Numbered from the stretch's first letter, positions 33,525 through 41,564 are shown. The stretch is 48,325 bases of DNA from Quadrisphaera sp. (GCA_029257185.1 JARICT010000053.1:1-48325); one strand, 5' to 3'. Notes: generated by a model not told the origin, from the letters alone. Made by a program: numbers and translations.

Positions 33525-34010
33525 TCACGGCGTGGAGGTGGAGCCACGAAAGAGGTGCACGTCGACGGCGAGGCCGTGGGGTTCCAGGGTCCCCCAGTGC
33601 CGGTCCCCGGTGAGCACCGGCAGCTCGGTGTCCAGGGCGTGGGCCAGGACCGCGAGGTCGGCCAGGGACAGGCTGGCTGCCTTCTCGCCACTGGCCTTCT
33701 GCTCTGCGCGTCGCGCAGCGTCGATGGCGCGCAGGCCGGGAAAGTGGTGAGCGGCAGCCACAGGCAGAGCCACCATGGTGGCTCCCAGGGCCAGCAGGCC
33801 GTCCTGCACCTGCTCGGGCGCGATGCCGGTGGCGGTGTGGAGCTTGGAGAAGGTCTCACCCAGGGTCACCGAGGTGATCACCGCGCGTGGCAGGACGATG
33901 GAGAAGCGTTGCGCGGCGGCTTCACCGTCGAGCAGCGCGATGACGAAGGAGGCGTCCAGCACGACCATCCCCTCGGGCAGCGACCGCGGAGATGGGGCGG
34001 GCGCGCTCAC
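33525..34010 (-). CDS. vapC: VapC-like PIN-domain toxin
   Basis: A 161-residue PIN-domain ribonuclease. VVLDASFVIALLDGE gives the first acidic residue (D near position 19), ITSVTLGETF the second, SLADLAVLAHALDTELPVLTGDRHW the remaining aspartates. VapC toxins cleave tRNA or rRNA when released from their antitoxin (family knowledge). Its GTG start overlaps the antitoxin stop (GTGA), the usual antitoxin-first arrangement. The first 14 residues (SAPAPSPRSLPEG) are an extension before the fold, so initiation at the ATG of MVVLDASF is a possible alternative. Confidence 0.88.
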   Translation of the reverse strand: MSAPAPSPRSLPEGMVVLDASFVIALLDGEAAAQRFSIVLPRAVITSVTLGETFSKLHTATGIAPEQVQDGLLALGATMVALPVAAAHHFPGLRAIDAARRAEQKASGEKAASLSLADLAVLAHALDTELPVLTGDRHWGTLEPHGLAVDVHLFRGSTSTP

Positions 34011-34312
34011 TGATCAGCGTCCGGGCCGTCGTCGGCGAGCGGCACGTCCATGCTGGTGTCCGCTGCCCGCTCGACGAGCAGCTCGTCGGCCAGGGAGGCG
34101 GTGATCCCGCGCGCGTCCTTGCCGGCGCGGACGGCGTCCTGCAGGCGGGCGAGCACCGTGCCGGCCCCTTCCAGGACGATGCGCCCAGGAGGTTCGAGGT
34201 GGGCGATGAGGTCCTGGCCGCCTCCGATGCCGGCAGCGTCGAGCAGGGACTGCGGCAGGGTGGGACGGCGCTTTGCGTCAACCTTGACGCGGAACGTCGG
34301 TTCGGTCGTCAT
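34007..34312 (-). CDS. vapB: AbrB/MazE-fold antitoxin partner of VapC
   Basis: A 101-residue protein: an N-terminal swapped-hairpin DNA-binding domain (FRVKVDAKRRPTLPQSLLDA then GGGQDLIAHLEPPGRIVLEG) and a C-terminal helix and acidic tail (DELLVERAADTSMDVPLADD) that would cover the toxin. ATG 34312 is chosen over the GTG three codons upstream because a TAGAGT hexamer is placed for leaderless initiation. The toxin overlaps its end by four bases. Confidence 0.82.
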   Translation of the reverse strand: MTTEPTFRVKVDAKRRPTLPQSLLDAAGIGGGQDLIAHLEPPGRIVLEGAGTVLARLQDAVRAGKDARGITASLADELLVERAADTSMDVPLADDGPDADQ

Positions 34313-34319
34313 GCATCCC

Positions 34320-34325
34320 ACTCTA
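34320..34325 (-). promoter_or_regulatory. -10 hexamer of leaderless vapBC
   Basis: TAGAGT on the minus strand ends seven bases before the ATG at 34312. Confidence 0.5.
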
Positions 34326-34349
34326 TGGTGAACGTGGGACGGTGGCCGG

Positions 34350-34514
34350 TCATGATGCGGCAGACGGACAGAAGTCCCCTGAACCCGAGCAGCTCGCCAC
34401 AGGCGATCCGATGACCCCCACGCCTGTCGCAGCTCGCCGCCCCATGCTCTCGGCCAGCGCGCGCAGCTCTGGTGCCAGCAGCCGGCCGCTGTCCTCGCTA
34501 GTCTGCTCGGACAT
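34350..34514 (-). other. Short ORF, possible remnant of a divergent regulator
   Basis: A 54-residue frame begins MSEQTSEDSGRLLAPELRAL and continues ESMGRRAATGVG before degenerating into Ser/Gly/Cys-rich sequence and a stop. The start looks like the head of a regulator, and a regulator divergent from a catabolic operon would be expected here. Its ATG lies inside the 34507-34530 palindrome. It could equally be non-coding. Nothing else gene-like is seen between 34326 and 34643. Confidence 0.2.
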
Positions 34515-34530
34515 CGACGTACATGTCCGA
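34499..34530 (+). promoter_or_regulatory. Candidate -10 and palindromic operator of the amidase-pxp operon
   Basis: TAGTCT (34499-34504) is a possible -10 hexamer with a start near 34511. The perfect inverted repeat TCGGACAT - 8 bp - ATGTCCGA (34507-34530) covers that position. A repressor site for the operon is inferred. The leader to the amidase ATG would be about 133 bases. Confidence 0.5.
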
Positions 34531-34643
34531 CATGCAGTCCGCGAGCGACTCGGCGCGGACGCCCTCATCGGTGAACGGCGTTGCGTCGGAGCCGCTGCGA
34601 CGAGCTGAGCGTCGTCCACCGCCACCCGAAGGGACCCACCGCG

Positions 34644-36167
34644 ATGACCAGCACCCCCTCCAGCAACCTGCGGTCCAGCATCGAAGGGTGGTCCATCGCG
34701 GCCGCCCACGAGGCCTTCCGGTCGGGCGCGCTGACCGCCCGCGACCTCGTCGCGGGATACCTCGAACGCATCGAGGCGGTGGACCGCGCCGGGGCGCGGC
34801 TGAACTCGGTGGTCTCGGTGTCAGGCACCGCGCTCGACCAGGCGGAGCGTCTCGACGCGCAGCTCGCCGAGACGGGCAACCTCGTCGGCCCGCTGCACGG
34901 CATCCCCGTGCTGGTGAAGGACCAGGCCGAGACGGCCGACCTGCCCACCACCTTCGGCAGCGGCGCCTCGGGCGACTACCGGCCGAGCGCCGACGCGAGC
35001 GCCATCGCCACGCTTCGGGACGCCGGGGCGATCATCCTGGGCAAGACCACGATGCCGGACTTCGCGACGTCCTGGTTCTCCACCTCCTCGCGCAGCGGGG
35101 TGACGAAGAACCCCTACGACCTCGAGCGGGACCCCGGCGGTTCCAGCAGCGGCTCCGCGGCGGCGGTCGCGGCCGACCTGGCCCTGGTGGGCATCGGGGA
35201 GGACACCGGCGGCTCGGTGCGCCTCCCGGCGTCGTTCTGCGGGCTGGTCGGCGTGCGTGTGACCACGGGCCTGATCAGCCGGTCGGGGATGTCCCCCCTG
35301 GTGACGACGCAGGACACCGCTGGCCCCCTCACCCGCACGGTCGCCGACGCGGCTGCGCTGCTCGACGTCATGGTGGGCTTCGACGCTGCCGACCCGTACA
35401 CCGCGGCCGCGGTCCTGGAGCCCGGGACACCGTCGTTCGTCGCCAGTGCCGCGGGGTCGACGCTGGCGGACAAGCGCATCGGGGTGCTGCGTCAGGTTTT
35501 CCCGGACGGCAGCGACCCGGACGGGGTGATGGTCGGCGAGGTGATGGACGCCGCCCTGAGCACCTTGACCGACCGCGGCGCGGAGCTGGTGGACGTCACC
35601 GTCGAGGACCTCGACGAACAGGTCGGCTTCACCTCGCTCTACACCACCCGATCCCAGGCCGACATGGACGCCTTCGTCGCGGCCCGCCCCGAGCTGGGCA
35701 TCGCGTCCATGCGCTGGCTCGTCGACGAGAAGCGCTACCACGAGAAGCTCGACCTGCTCGAGGCGATCGTCGCCGGGCCCACCACGCCGACGGACGACGA
35801 GGCCTACGTCGAGCGCGTGCTCGCCCAGACAGCTTTCCAGCGACAGGTGATCGCCGTGATGGCCGAGCACCGCCTGGACGCGATCACCTTCCCCGACTCC
35901 AAGCTGCCGGCTCCGACCCACGCCGACATCTTCGCGGACCGGTGGACGTGCCTGACGTACCCGACGAACACGGTGATCGCCTCGCAGCTGGTCTTCCCCG
36001 CGGTCTCCGTGCCCGCCGGGCTGACGTCCACGGGCCTGCCCGTGGGGCTCGAGCTCATGGGGGTGCCGTACGCCGACCGGGCCCTGGTGGGCCTGGCCAG
36101 CGCCGTCGAGGGTGCGCTCGACGCGAGGCAGGCGCCGACGGCGATGACGGGGGATGGCGAGCGATGA
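34644..36167 (+). CDS. Amidase-signature family amidohydrolase
   Basis: A 507-residue amidase-signature enzyme with the Ser-cisSer-Lys triad: the lysine in GIPVLVKDQAET, the cis-serine in GGSSSGSAAA and the nucleophile in GEDTGGSVRLPASF. It probably hydrolyses an amide to acid and ammonia. It starts the six-gene operon with GAAGGGA before ATG 34644 and overlaps pxpA by ATGA. In urea amidolyase systems the partner of the carboxylase is also an amidase-family enzyme (allophanate hydrolase), so it might act on the carboxylated product, but a separate amide substrate is equally possible. Confidence 0.9.
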   Translation: MTSTPSSNLRSSIEGWSIAAAHEAFRSGALTARDLVAGYLERIEAVDRAGARLNSVVSVSGTALDQAERLDAQLAETGNLVGPLHGIPVLVKDQAETADLPTTFGSGASGDYRPSADASAIATLRDAGAIILGKTTMPDFATSWFSTSSRSGVTKNPYDLERDPGGSSSGSAAAVAADLALVGIGEDTGGSVRLPASFCGLVGVRVTTGLISRSGMSPLVTTQDTAGPLTRTVADAAALLDVMVGFDAADPYTAAAVLEPGTPSFVASAAGSTLADKRIGVLRQVFPDGSDPDGVMVGEVMDAALSTLTDRGAELVDVTVEDLDEQVGFTSLYTTRSQADMDAFVAARPELGIASMRWLVDEKRYHEKLDLLEAIVAGPTTPTDDEAYVERVLAQTAFQRQVIAVMAEHRLDAITFPDSKLPAPTHADIFADRWTCLTYPTNTVIASQLVFPAVSVPAGLTSTGLPVGLELMGVPYADRALVGLASAVEGALDARQAPTAMTGDGER

Positions 36168-36895
36168 GACCGGTCATCATCAACGCCGACATGGGTGAGG
36201 CGTTCGGCCTGCACACCTTCGGCCACGACGCAGCGCTGCTGCCGCTGGTCGACACCGTCAACGTCGCGTGCGGGTTCCACTCCGGCGACCCGAGCACGAT
36301 GCGGGCCACCGTCGCGGCCGCTGCCGAGGCCGGGGTCAGCGTCGGAGCGCACCCCGGGCTGCCCGACCTCGTGGGCTTCGGCCGCCGAGAGATGGTGGTG
36401 AGCCCCGACCAGCTGCGGGACATCGTGGCGTACCAGGTGGGCGCTCTCGAGGCCTTCCTGCGCTCGGAGGGCGCGGCGCTGCACCACCTCAAGCCCCACG
36501 GGTCGATGTACGGGATGGTCGCCCGTGACGCTGAGCTCATGGGCGCGGTGTGCGACGTGGCCGCCGAGGCCGGTGTGGGGGTGTTCGGGATGCCGGGCAC
36601 CGCCCACGAGACGGTCGCCCGGGAGCGGGGCGTCGCCTTCACCGCGGAGTTCTACGTCGACCTCGCGTACCGCGGTGACGGGAGCCTGGCCATCGTGGCC
36701 CGCCCAGGAGCCACCGATCCGCAGCTGGCGGCCGCCCGCGCCCGCGGCGCCCTGGTCGACGGCACCACCCGCGCGATCACCGGCGAGGAGCTGGACGTGC
36801 GGGTGGAGAGCATCTGCGTGCACTCCGACACCCCCAACGCCCCCGACGTGGCGGCGGCCGTCCGGGCCGTGGTCGACGACGCGGCCGCCACCTGA
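36164..36895 (+). CDS. pxpA: 5-oxoprolinase subunit A (LamB/YcsF family)
   Basis: A 243-residue LamB/YcsF protein with the family signatures INADMGEAFGLHTFG, NVACGFHSGDPSTM, GAHPGLPDLVGFGRR and HLKPHGSMYGM. In PxpABC it joins PxpB and PxpC in ATP-dependent opening of 5-oxoproline to glutamate (family knowledge). Here it is followed by a biotin carrier and biotin carboxylase rather than directly by pxpBC, so the substrate may differ. Its ATG overlaps the amidase stop; it ends 34 bp before the carrier gene. Confidence 0.9.
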   Translation: MRPVIINADMGEAFGLHTFGHDAALLPLVDTVNVACGFHSGDPSTMRATVAAAAEAGVSVGAHPGLPDLVGFGRREMVVSPDQLRDIVAYQVGALEAFLRSEGAALHHLKPHGSMYGMVARDAELMGAVCDVAAEAGVGVFGMPGTAHETVARERGVAFTAEFYVDLAYRGDGSLAIVARPGATDPQLAAARARGALVDGTTRAITGEELDVRVESICVHSDTPNAPDVAAAVRAVVDDAAAT

Positions 36896-36929
36896 GAGCA
36901 TCGCCCCGACCGCCGACGAAGGAGTCCTC

Positions 36930-37175
36930 GTGTCCGAGCACACCGTGCAGTCCCCGCTCCCCGGGGTGTTCTACCGCAGCCCGTCCCCGGGCGAGCCCGT
37001 GTTCACCGACGTCGGCCAGGAGGTCACCGCCGACCAGACCATCGGCCTGGTCGAGGTGATGAAGCAGTTCGCCCCGGTGCTCGCCGGCGCCGACGGCACC
37101 ATCAGCGCCTTCCTCGTCGAGGACTCGGCCACGGTCGGTCCCGGGGACGCTCTCGCCAGCATCGACGTGGCCTGA
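36930..37175 (+). CDS. Biotin carboxyl carrier protein
   Basis: An 81-residue biotinyl domain standing alone. The biotinylation site is VEVMKQF with K45, in place of the more common AMKM. Hydrophobic strands on both sides complete the hammerhead fold; there is no Pro/Ala-rich linker as in AccB. GGAG lies six bases before GTG 36930. It would shuttle carboxybiotin between the carboxylase encoded next and the KipI/KipA pair further down (inference from the urea carboxylase layout). Confidence 0.9.
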   Translation: MSEHTVQSPLPGVFYRSPSPGEPVFTDVGQEVTADQTIGLVEVMKQFAPVLAGADGTISAFLVEDSATVGPGDALASIDVA

Positions 37176-37185
37176 GGCGGGCGCC

Positions 37186-38526
37186 GTGCGCACGCTGCTC
37201 GTGGCCAACCGCGGGGAGATCGCGGTCCGCATCATCCGCACCGCCCGCGAGATGGGCCTGCGCACCGTCGCCGTCGCGAGCGAGGCCGACGTCGGCTCCG
37301 CCCACGTCGCTGCTGCCGACGGGCACGTGGTGATCGGTCCCGCTCAGGCGGCGAAGAGCTACCTGGACGTCGACGCGGTGGTGGCCGCGGTGCGCTCCAG
37401 CGGGGCCGACGCGGTGCACCCCGGCTACGGGTTCCTCTCGGAGCGGGCGTCCTTCGCCCAGCGCCTGGAGGAGGAGGGCATCACCTTCGTCGGTCCCAGC
37501 GCCCACGCGATCTCCACGATGGGCGACAAGGCGCTGGCCCGGGCGACGGCCGCCGCTGCCGGTGTGCCCACCGTCCCCGGCTCCGACGGCGCGGTCTCCG
37601 GTGTCGAGGCCGCGGTGGCCGACGCCGAGCGCATCGGCTACCCCGTCGCCCTCAAGGCCGCCGCGGGAGGCGGCGGGCGCGGCATCCGTGTGGTCGCTGA
37701 TCAGGGTGGGCTGCGCTCGGCGCTGCCGGTGGTCCAGGCCGAGGCCGGGTCCGCGTTCGGCGACCCCACGGTGTACCTCGAGGCGTTCATCCCCGCCGCC
37801 AAGCACGTCGAGGTCCAGGTCCTCGGTGACGGAGAGAAGACCATCCACCTCGGTGACCGGGACTGCTCGATGCAGCGTCGGCGCCAGAAAGTGGTCGAGG
37901 AGGCCCCGGCTGACCTGCCCGGCGCGGTGCGCGAGCGGCTGCACGCCGCGGCGGTAGCCCTGGCCGAGCAGGTCTCCTACCGCGGCGCCGGCACGGTGGA
38001 GTTCCTCTACGACCACCGTGACGACTCCGTGTACTTCATCGAGATGAACACCCGCCTGCAGGTCGAGCACCCCGTCACGGAGATGGTCACCGGGGTGGAC
38101 CTCGTGCGCGAGCAGCTGCGCGTGGCCGCCGGCCAGCCCCTGACGCTGACCCAGGACGACGTCGTCGTCCGCGGGCACGCCATCGAGCTGCGGCTGACAG
38201 CCGAGGACCCCGAGCAGAACTTCTTCCCCAGCCCCGGCACGATCACCGCGCTGTCGATGCCGGGCGGTCCCTTCGTGCGCGTGGACTCCGGGGTGCGCGC
38301 CGGCGACGAGGTCTCGCCGTTCTACGACCCGCTGATCGCCAAGGTGGTCGTGTGGGACGCCACCCGCGAGCTCGCCATCGCCAAGTCTCGTCGAGCTCTG
38401 GAGGAGGTGGAGGTGGAGGGGATCACCACCACGGCGCCGTTCCTCGGCCGGCTCCTCGCCTCGGACCTCTTCGCCGGCGGCGAGCACCACACCACCTCCC
38501 TCGAGCAGTGGATGGAGCAGGCATGA
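37186..38526 (+). CDS. Biotin carboxylase subunit (AccC-like)
   Basis: A 446-residue ATP-grasp biotin carboxylase. Present are LLVANRGEIAVRIIRTARE at the start, HPGYGFLSE, the glycine-rich ATP loop AAAGGGGRGIRVV, RDCSMQRRRQKVVEEAPA, and the catalytic stretch EMNTRLQVEHPVTEMVTG. It carboxylates the biotin of the carrier using ATP and bicarbonate. It begins with GTG 10 bp after the carrier gene and overlaps the KipI-like gene by ATGA. It is probably dedicated to this operon; no acyl-CoA carboxyltransferase gene is nearby. Confidence 0.93.
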   Translation: MRTLLVANRGEIAVRIIRTAREMGLRTVAVASEADVGSAHVAAADGHVVIGPAQAAKSYLDVDAVVAAVRSSGADAVHPGYGFLSERASFAQRLEEEGITFVGPSAHAISTMGDKALARATAAAAGVPTVPGSDGAVSGVEAAVADAERIGYPVALKAAAGGGGRGIRVVADQGGLRSALPVVQAEAGSAFGDPTVYLEAFIPAAKHVEVQVLGDGEKTIHLGDRDCSMQRRRQKVVEEAPADLPGAVRERLHAAAVALAEQVSYRGAGTVEFLYDHRDDSVYFIEMNTRLQVEHPVTEMVTGVDLVREQLRVAAGQPLTLTQDDVVVRGHAIELRLTAEDPEQNFFPSPGTITALSMPGGPFVRVDSGVRAGDEVSPFYDPLIAKVVVWDATRELAIAKSRRALEEVEVEGITTTAPFLGRLLASDLFAGGEHHTTSLEQWMEQA

Positions 38527-39407
38527 GCACCGAGTCCCGATACACCTGGGGAGGTGACGAGCAGCTCGTGGTGCGCCTGTCGGAGGCCATGAGCCTGGAG
38601 GTCAACTTCACCGCGTCCGCCATGAGCGCCGAGCTCGACGCCCGCGCCATCGAGGGGGTGAGCGACGTGTGCCCCGCCAACGCCTCCCTGCTCATCCGCT
38701 TCGACCCCGACGTCTGCGACCCCCACCAGCTCGAAGCCACCGTGCGGGACGTCGAGCGCCAGGTGGAGAACGCGACGTCGCGCACGCTCTCCACCCGCAT
38801 CGTCGAGATACCGGTCTGGTACGACGACCCCTACACCAACGAGGTGGCCGCCCGCTTCCGCGACAGCCACCAGCGCCCGCAGGGCAACGACCTGGACTTC
38901 GCCGCCGAGATCAACGGCCTCCCCGACGCGGCCGCCTTCATCGAGGCGCACCAGGAGTCCCCGTGGTTGACGTCCATGGTCGGCTTCGTCGCCGGCCTGC
39001 CGTTCTGCTACCAGATGGTGCCCCACGAGAGGCAGCTGCAGGTGCCCAAGTACGTCAAGCCCCGCACCGACACCCCGAAGCAGACGGTGGGTCACGGGGG
39101 CTGTTTCGCCTGCATCTACTCCGTGCGCGGGGCTGGTGGCTACCAGATGTTCGGCATCACCCCGGCGCCCATCTTCGAGCCCGCCCAGACGTCGCCCGAC
39201 TTCGAGGAGTTCATGGTGTTCTTCCGCCCCGGTGACATCGTGAAGTTCCGCGGCATCGACGAGGACGAGTACCGCGAGAGCGAGAGCCGGGCCGTCGCGG
39301 GGGACTACCGGATGCGTCAGCGTCCCGTCGAGTTCGACCTGGACGCCTACCTCGCGGACCCTGACGCCACCAAGGCTTCCCTGATGGGGGTGCTCAGCGA
39401 TGATTGA
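38523..39407 (+). CDS. pxpB: KipI/PxpB-like carboxyltransferase-domain subunit, divergent
   Basis: A 294-residue member of the KipI (allophanate hydrolase subunit 1) family, about 60 residues longer than typical PxpB. Recognisable parts are IPVWYDDPYTNE (family IPVxYGG), MVGFVAGLPFCYQM (family GFxPGFxY) and GGYQMFGITPAPIF. The central segment reads VGHGGCFACIYSVRG, with cysteines where the usual form, as I recall it, is GGxxTGIYP. It also has an Asp/Glu-rich C-terminal extension (DIVKFRGIDEDEY onwards). These differences suggest a subfamily with its own substrate. It overlaps its partner by eight bases. Confidence 0.82.
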   Translation: MSTESRYTWGGDEQLVVRLSEAMSLEVNFTASAMSAELDARAIEGVSDVCPANASLLIRFDPDVCDPHQLEATVRDVERQVENATSRTLSTRIVEIPVWYDDPYTNEVAARFRDSHQRPQGNDLDFAAEINGLPDAAAFIEAHQESPWLTSMVGFVAGLPFCYQMVPHERQLQVPKYVKPRTDTPKQTVGHGGCFACIYSVRGAGGYQMFGITPAPIFEPAQTSPDFEEFMVFFRPGDIVKFRGIDEDEYRESESRAVAGDYRMRQRPVEFDLDAYLADPDATKASLMGVLSDD

Positions 39408-40377
39408 GGTCCTCGAGGCAGGGCTGGCGACCTCGGTGCAGGACACCGGCCGGACCGGGTACTACCGCTACGGCATCCCCCCGTCGGGTGCGGTCGACGC
39501 GTACTCCTCCCGAGCGGCCAACATCCTGGTCGGCAACGCCGAGGACGCAGCGGTCCTGGAGTGCACGTACCTCGGCCCCCGGCTGCGGTTCACCGAGCCG
39601 GCCGTGGTCGCGGTCACCGGCGCGGACATGCCCGCGCAGATCGCCGGCGAGGAGGTGCCCGGGTGGGCGGCGCTGCGCGTCACCGCCGGGGACGAGCTCT
39701 CCTTCACCTTCCTGCGCGCCGGGGCTCGCGCCTACGTGGCGGTGCGCGGCGGCATCGACGTGCCCGAGGTGCTCGGCAGCAGGTCGACCTACGGGATCGC
39801 CGGCTTCGGCGGTCACGAGGGGCGCACCCTCCGGGTCGGGGACTCCCTCGTCGTCGGCGACTCCCCGAGCGCTCCGCCGGCCGCGGAGGGCTTCGAGACG
39901 CCGAGGGACCTGCGCCCCGTCCTGGCGCGCGAGAACGACGTGCGCGTGGTGATGGGTCTCTACGACGACCGCCTCACCGACCGCGGGCGCGCTGACTTCC
40001 TCGCCGCCGCGTGGACGTTGACGCCGGTGGCCGACCGCGTGGGGTTCCGCTACTGCGGTGCGCAGCTGGAGTGGGTCGAGCGCGAGCAGCCGTTCGGCGC
40101 CGGCGCGGACCCCTCGAACATCGTGGACGCCGGTTACCCGATCGGGTCCATCCAGGTCCCGGCCGGCAGCGAGCCGATCGTGCTGCACCGCGACGCGGTG
40201 TCCGGGGGCGGCTACGCCATGGTGGCCACCGTGATCAGCGCGGACATGGACGTCGTGGGACAGAGCGCGCCGGGGACGACCACCCGCTTCGTCGAGGTCG
40301 ACCTCGACGAAGCGTTGGCGGCTCGGGCCCATCGCGCCGAACGGCTGGAGCTGTTGCGGTGGGCAGCCCGCCCCTGA
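39400..40377 (+). CDS. pxpC: KipA/PxpC-like carboxyltransferase-domain subunit
   Basis: A 325-residue KipA (allophanate hydrolase subunit 2) protein. LATSVQDTGRTGYYRYGIPP at the N-terminus and VDAYSSRAANILVGN are the defining signatures, with a later conserved stretch YPIGSIQVPAGSEPIVLHRD. Length is normal. With the KipI-like subunit it forms the carboxyltransferase-like core found fused in urea carboxylase and separate in PxpBC. It is the last gene of the operon and is followed by a strong hairpin 190 bp later. Confidence 0.9.
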   Translation: MIEVLEAGLATSVQDTGRTGYYRYGIPPSGAVDAYSSRAANILVGNAEDAAVLECTYLGPRLRFTEPAVVAVTGADMPAQIAGEEVPGWAALRVTAGDELSFTFLRAGARAYVAVRGGIDVPEVLGSRSTYGIAGFGGHEGRTLRVGDSLVVGDSPSAPPAAEGFETPRDLRPVLARENDVRVVMGLYDDRLTDRGRADFLAAAWTLTPVADRVGFRYCGAQLEWVEREQPFGAGADPSNIVDAGYPIGSIQVPAGSEPIVLHRDAVSGGGYAMVATVISADMDVVGQSAPGTTTRFVEVDLDEALAARAHRAERLELLRWAARP

Positions 40378-40567
40378 CGAGGGGATCGATCCGCTAGGTG
40401 TCGAGCGATGGACCGGGCCTGCGCCAGAACGTGCTCAAGCGTTCGCATGGATCGGCCGATGGCAGTGGTGGTGAACCTCGGTGAGGGACTGGCGCGCTGC
40501 CGCTGCCTTGACCTAAGCTGTAGCCCAGGAGGCCGGTTCTTCACGGAATGGGCGTCCCGTAGGCCTT

Positions 40568-40601
40568 GGACCCCGCACTGGCGCAGCCAGCGACGGGGTC
40601 C
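40568..40601. terminator. Nested hairpin between convergent genes
   Basis: GGACCCCG pairs with CGGGGTCC, with an inner CTGG/CCAG stem. It lies between pxpC and the convergent DUF3800 gene, 18 bp from the latter's stop, and likely terminates it and read-through from the operon. The remaining part of 40378-40567 holds no convincing ORF; a TTGACC followed by TAAGCT (about 40508-40518) might be a promoter for a short RNA ending in this hairpin, but this is speculative. Confidence 0.6.
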
Positions 40602-40618
40602 TCGTGCGTCTAGGCCGG

Positions 40619-41320
40619 CTACGGCCCCCAGCACCGCCGGTGCACGATGCGGGGGCGGATGTGGCTCCACATGCGGTCGCTCGCCGTCTTCGCCCGCGAG
40701 TCCGTCTCGGTGTGGGTCTCGCGTCTCCGATGCAGGTAGGCCGCGAGGTCAGCCGCCTGAAGCAGCCGGCTCGCCGCCGACGGGGCGAAGTGCAGCGTGT
40801 CGACGACTGCGTCGAGGTTGCTGGAGAGGTAGCCAGGTGTTCCCTCGTGCTGGTACGTCCACAGGTCTTGTCGGTGGTCGTCCTCGTCGCTGACCTCATC
40901 AGCGATCAACAGCGCGGCCTGCTGCTGGCGCTTCGCGCGCAGGTCTACCTGCTCCATGAGGTGCTGGAGGACCACGCGGTGTGGGTTGTCCGGGCGGACA
41001 TACCGCTCCTGCAGGCGCACGGTGTCGACGCCGCAGCAGATGACCTCGACATCGTGAGCGCCGATGGCTCGCAAGGCCTTGTCGAAGACCCCGATGCGGG
41101 CACGGACCATGCTGCTCAGCGCAGCCCAGTCATCCTTGCCCTGCATGATCGCGTGACCGTGGAGCTCTGCGCGCTCGCTGGTGCCGTACGCCTTCGCAGC
41201 GGCGAGCACGACGTGGTCGAGTGCCAGGGCCAGGGGACGGGCCTGATCTTCCGGCACCACGACCGCGGCCATGTAGTAGCGCTCCCTGGTGCAACTCTCG
41301 TCCAGGTAGGCCAGCAACAT
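40619..41320 (-). CDS. DUF3800 protein (RNase H-like fold, possible nuclease)
   Basis: A 233-residue DUF3800 protein. The N-terminal LLAYLDESC is the family's conserved strand with an acidic pair, LHGHAIM the next conserved piece, LLIADEVSDEDDH the central acidic segment, and LLQAADLAAYLHRR the C-terminal aspartate. The family has an RNase H-like fold and is common in mobile and defence regions; its role is unproven. ATG 41320 is preceded by GGGGAGAGG at nine bases; a GTG at 41341 would add seven residues. It stands alone between two metabolic operons and is less arginine/alanine-rich than its neighbours, which suggests transfer. Confidence 0.82.
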   Translation of the reverse strand: MLLAYLDESCTRERYYMAAVVVPEDQARPLALALDHVVLAAAKAYGTSERAELHGHAIMQGKDDWAALSSMVRARIGVFDKALRAIGAHDVEVICCGVDTVRLQERYVRPDNPHRVVLQHLMEQVDLRAKRQQQAALLIADEVSDEDDHRQDLWTYQHEGTPGYLSSNLDAVVDTLHFAPSAASRLLQAADLAAYLHRRRETHTETDSRAKTASDRMWSHIRPRIVHRRCWGP

Positions 41321-41508
41321 GTGCACGACCCTCTCCCCCACGCCCGAGGGGCCGCCTCTCGCGGTAGATCCCCCACCTGATCCGTCACGCGACGTCGGCC
41401 TCCAAGCCCCGCTGCAGCGTCGTGGAAGCGCTCGTCACCCTGGCGTCACGCTCCACAGCGGTCATCGCGACGTGCCGGACCCCTGGGGCGAGGACCCCCC
41501 GACGAGGG

Positions 41509-41537
41509 TTGACAGGACCTTGGCTCGCTGGTTGAGT
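41509..41537 (+). promoter_or_regulatory. Promoter of the ribose-type operon
   Basis: TTGACA (41509-41514), 17 bp spacer, then TTGAGT (41532-41537). The -35 is perfect, the -10 weak, so the start would be near 41544, just before the palindromic operator. Confidence 0.5.
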
Positions 41538-41548
41538 TCGAGCCAGGC

Positions 41549-41564
41549 GTGGAAACGTTTCCAC
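41549..41564. promoter_or_regulatory. LacI-type operator
   Basis: GTGGAAACGTTTCCAC is a perfect 16-bp palindrome with the central CG and AAACGTTT core typical of LacI/GalR-family operators. It lies between the predicted transcription start and the regulator's ribosome-binding site, so the adjacent LacI protein probably represses its own operon. Confidence 0.8.
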
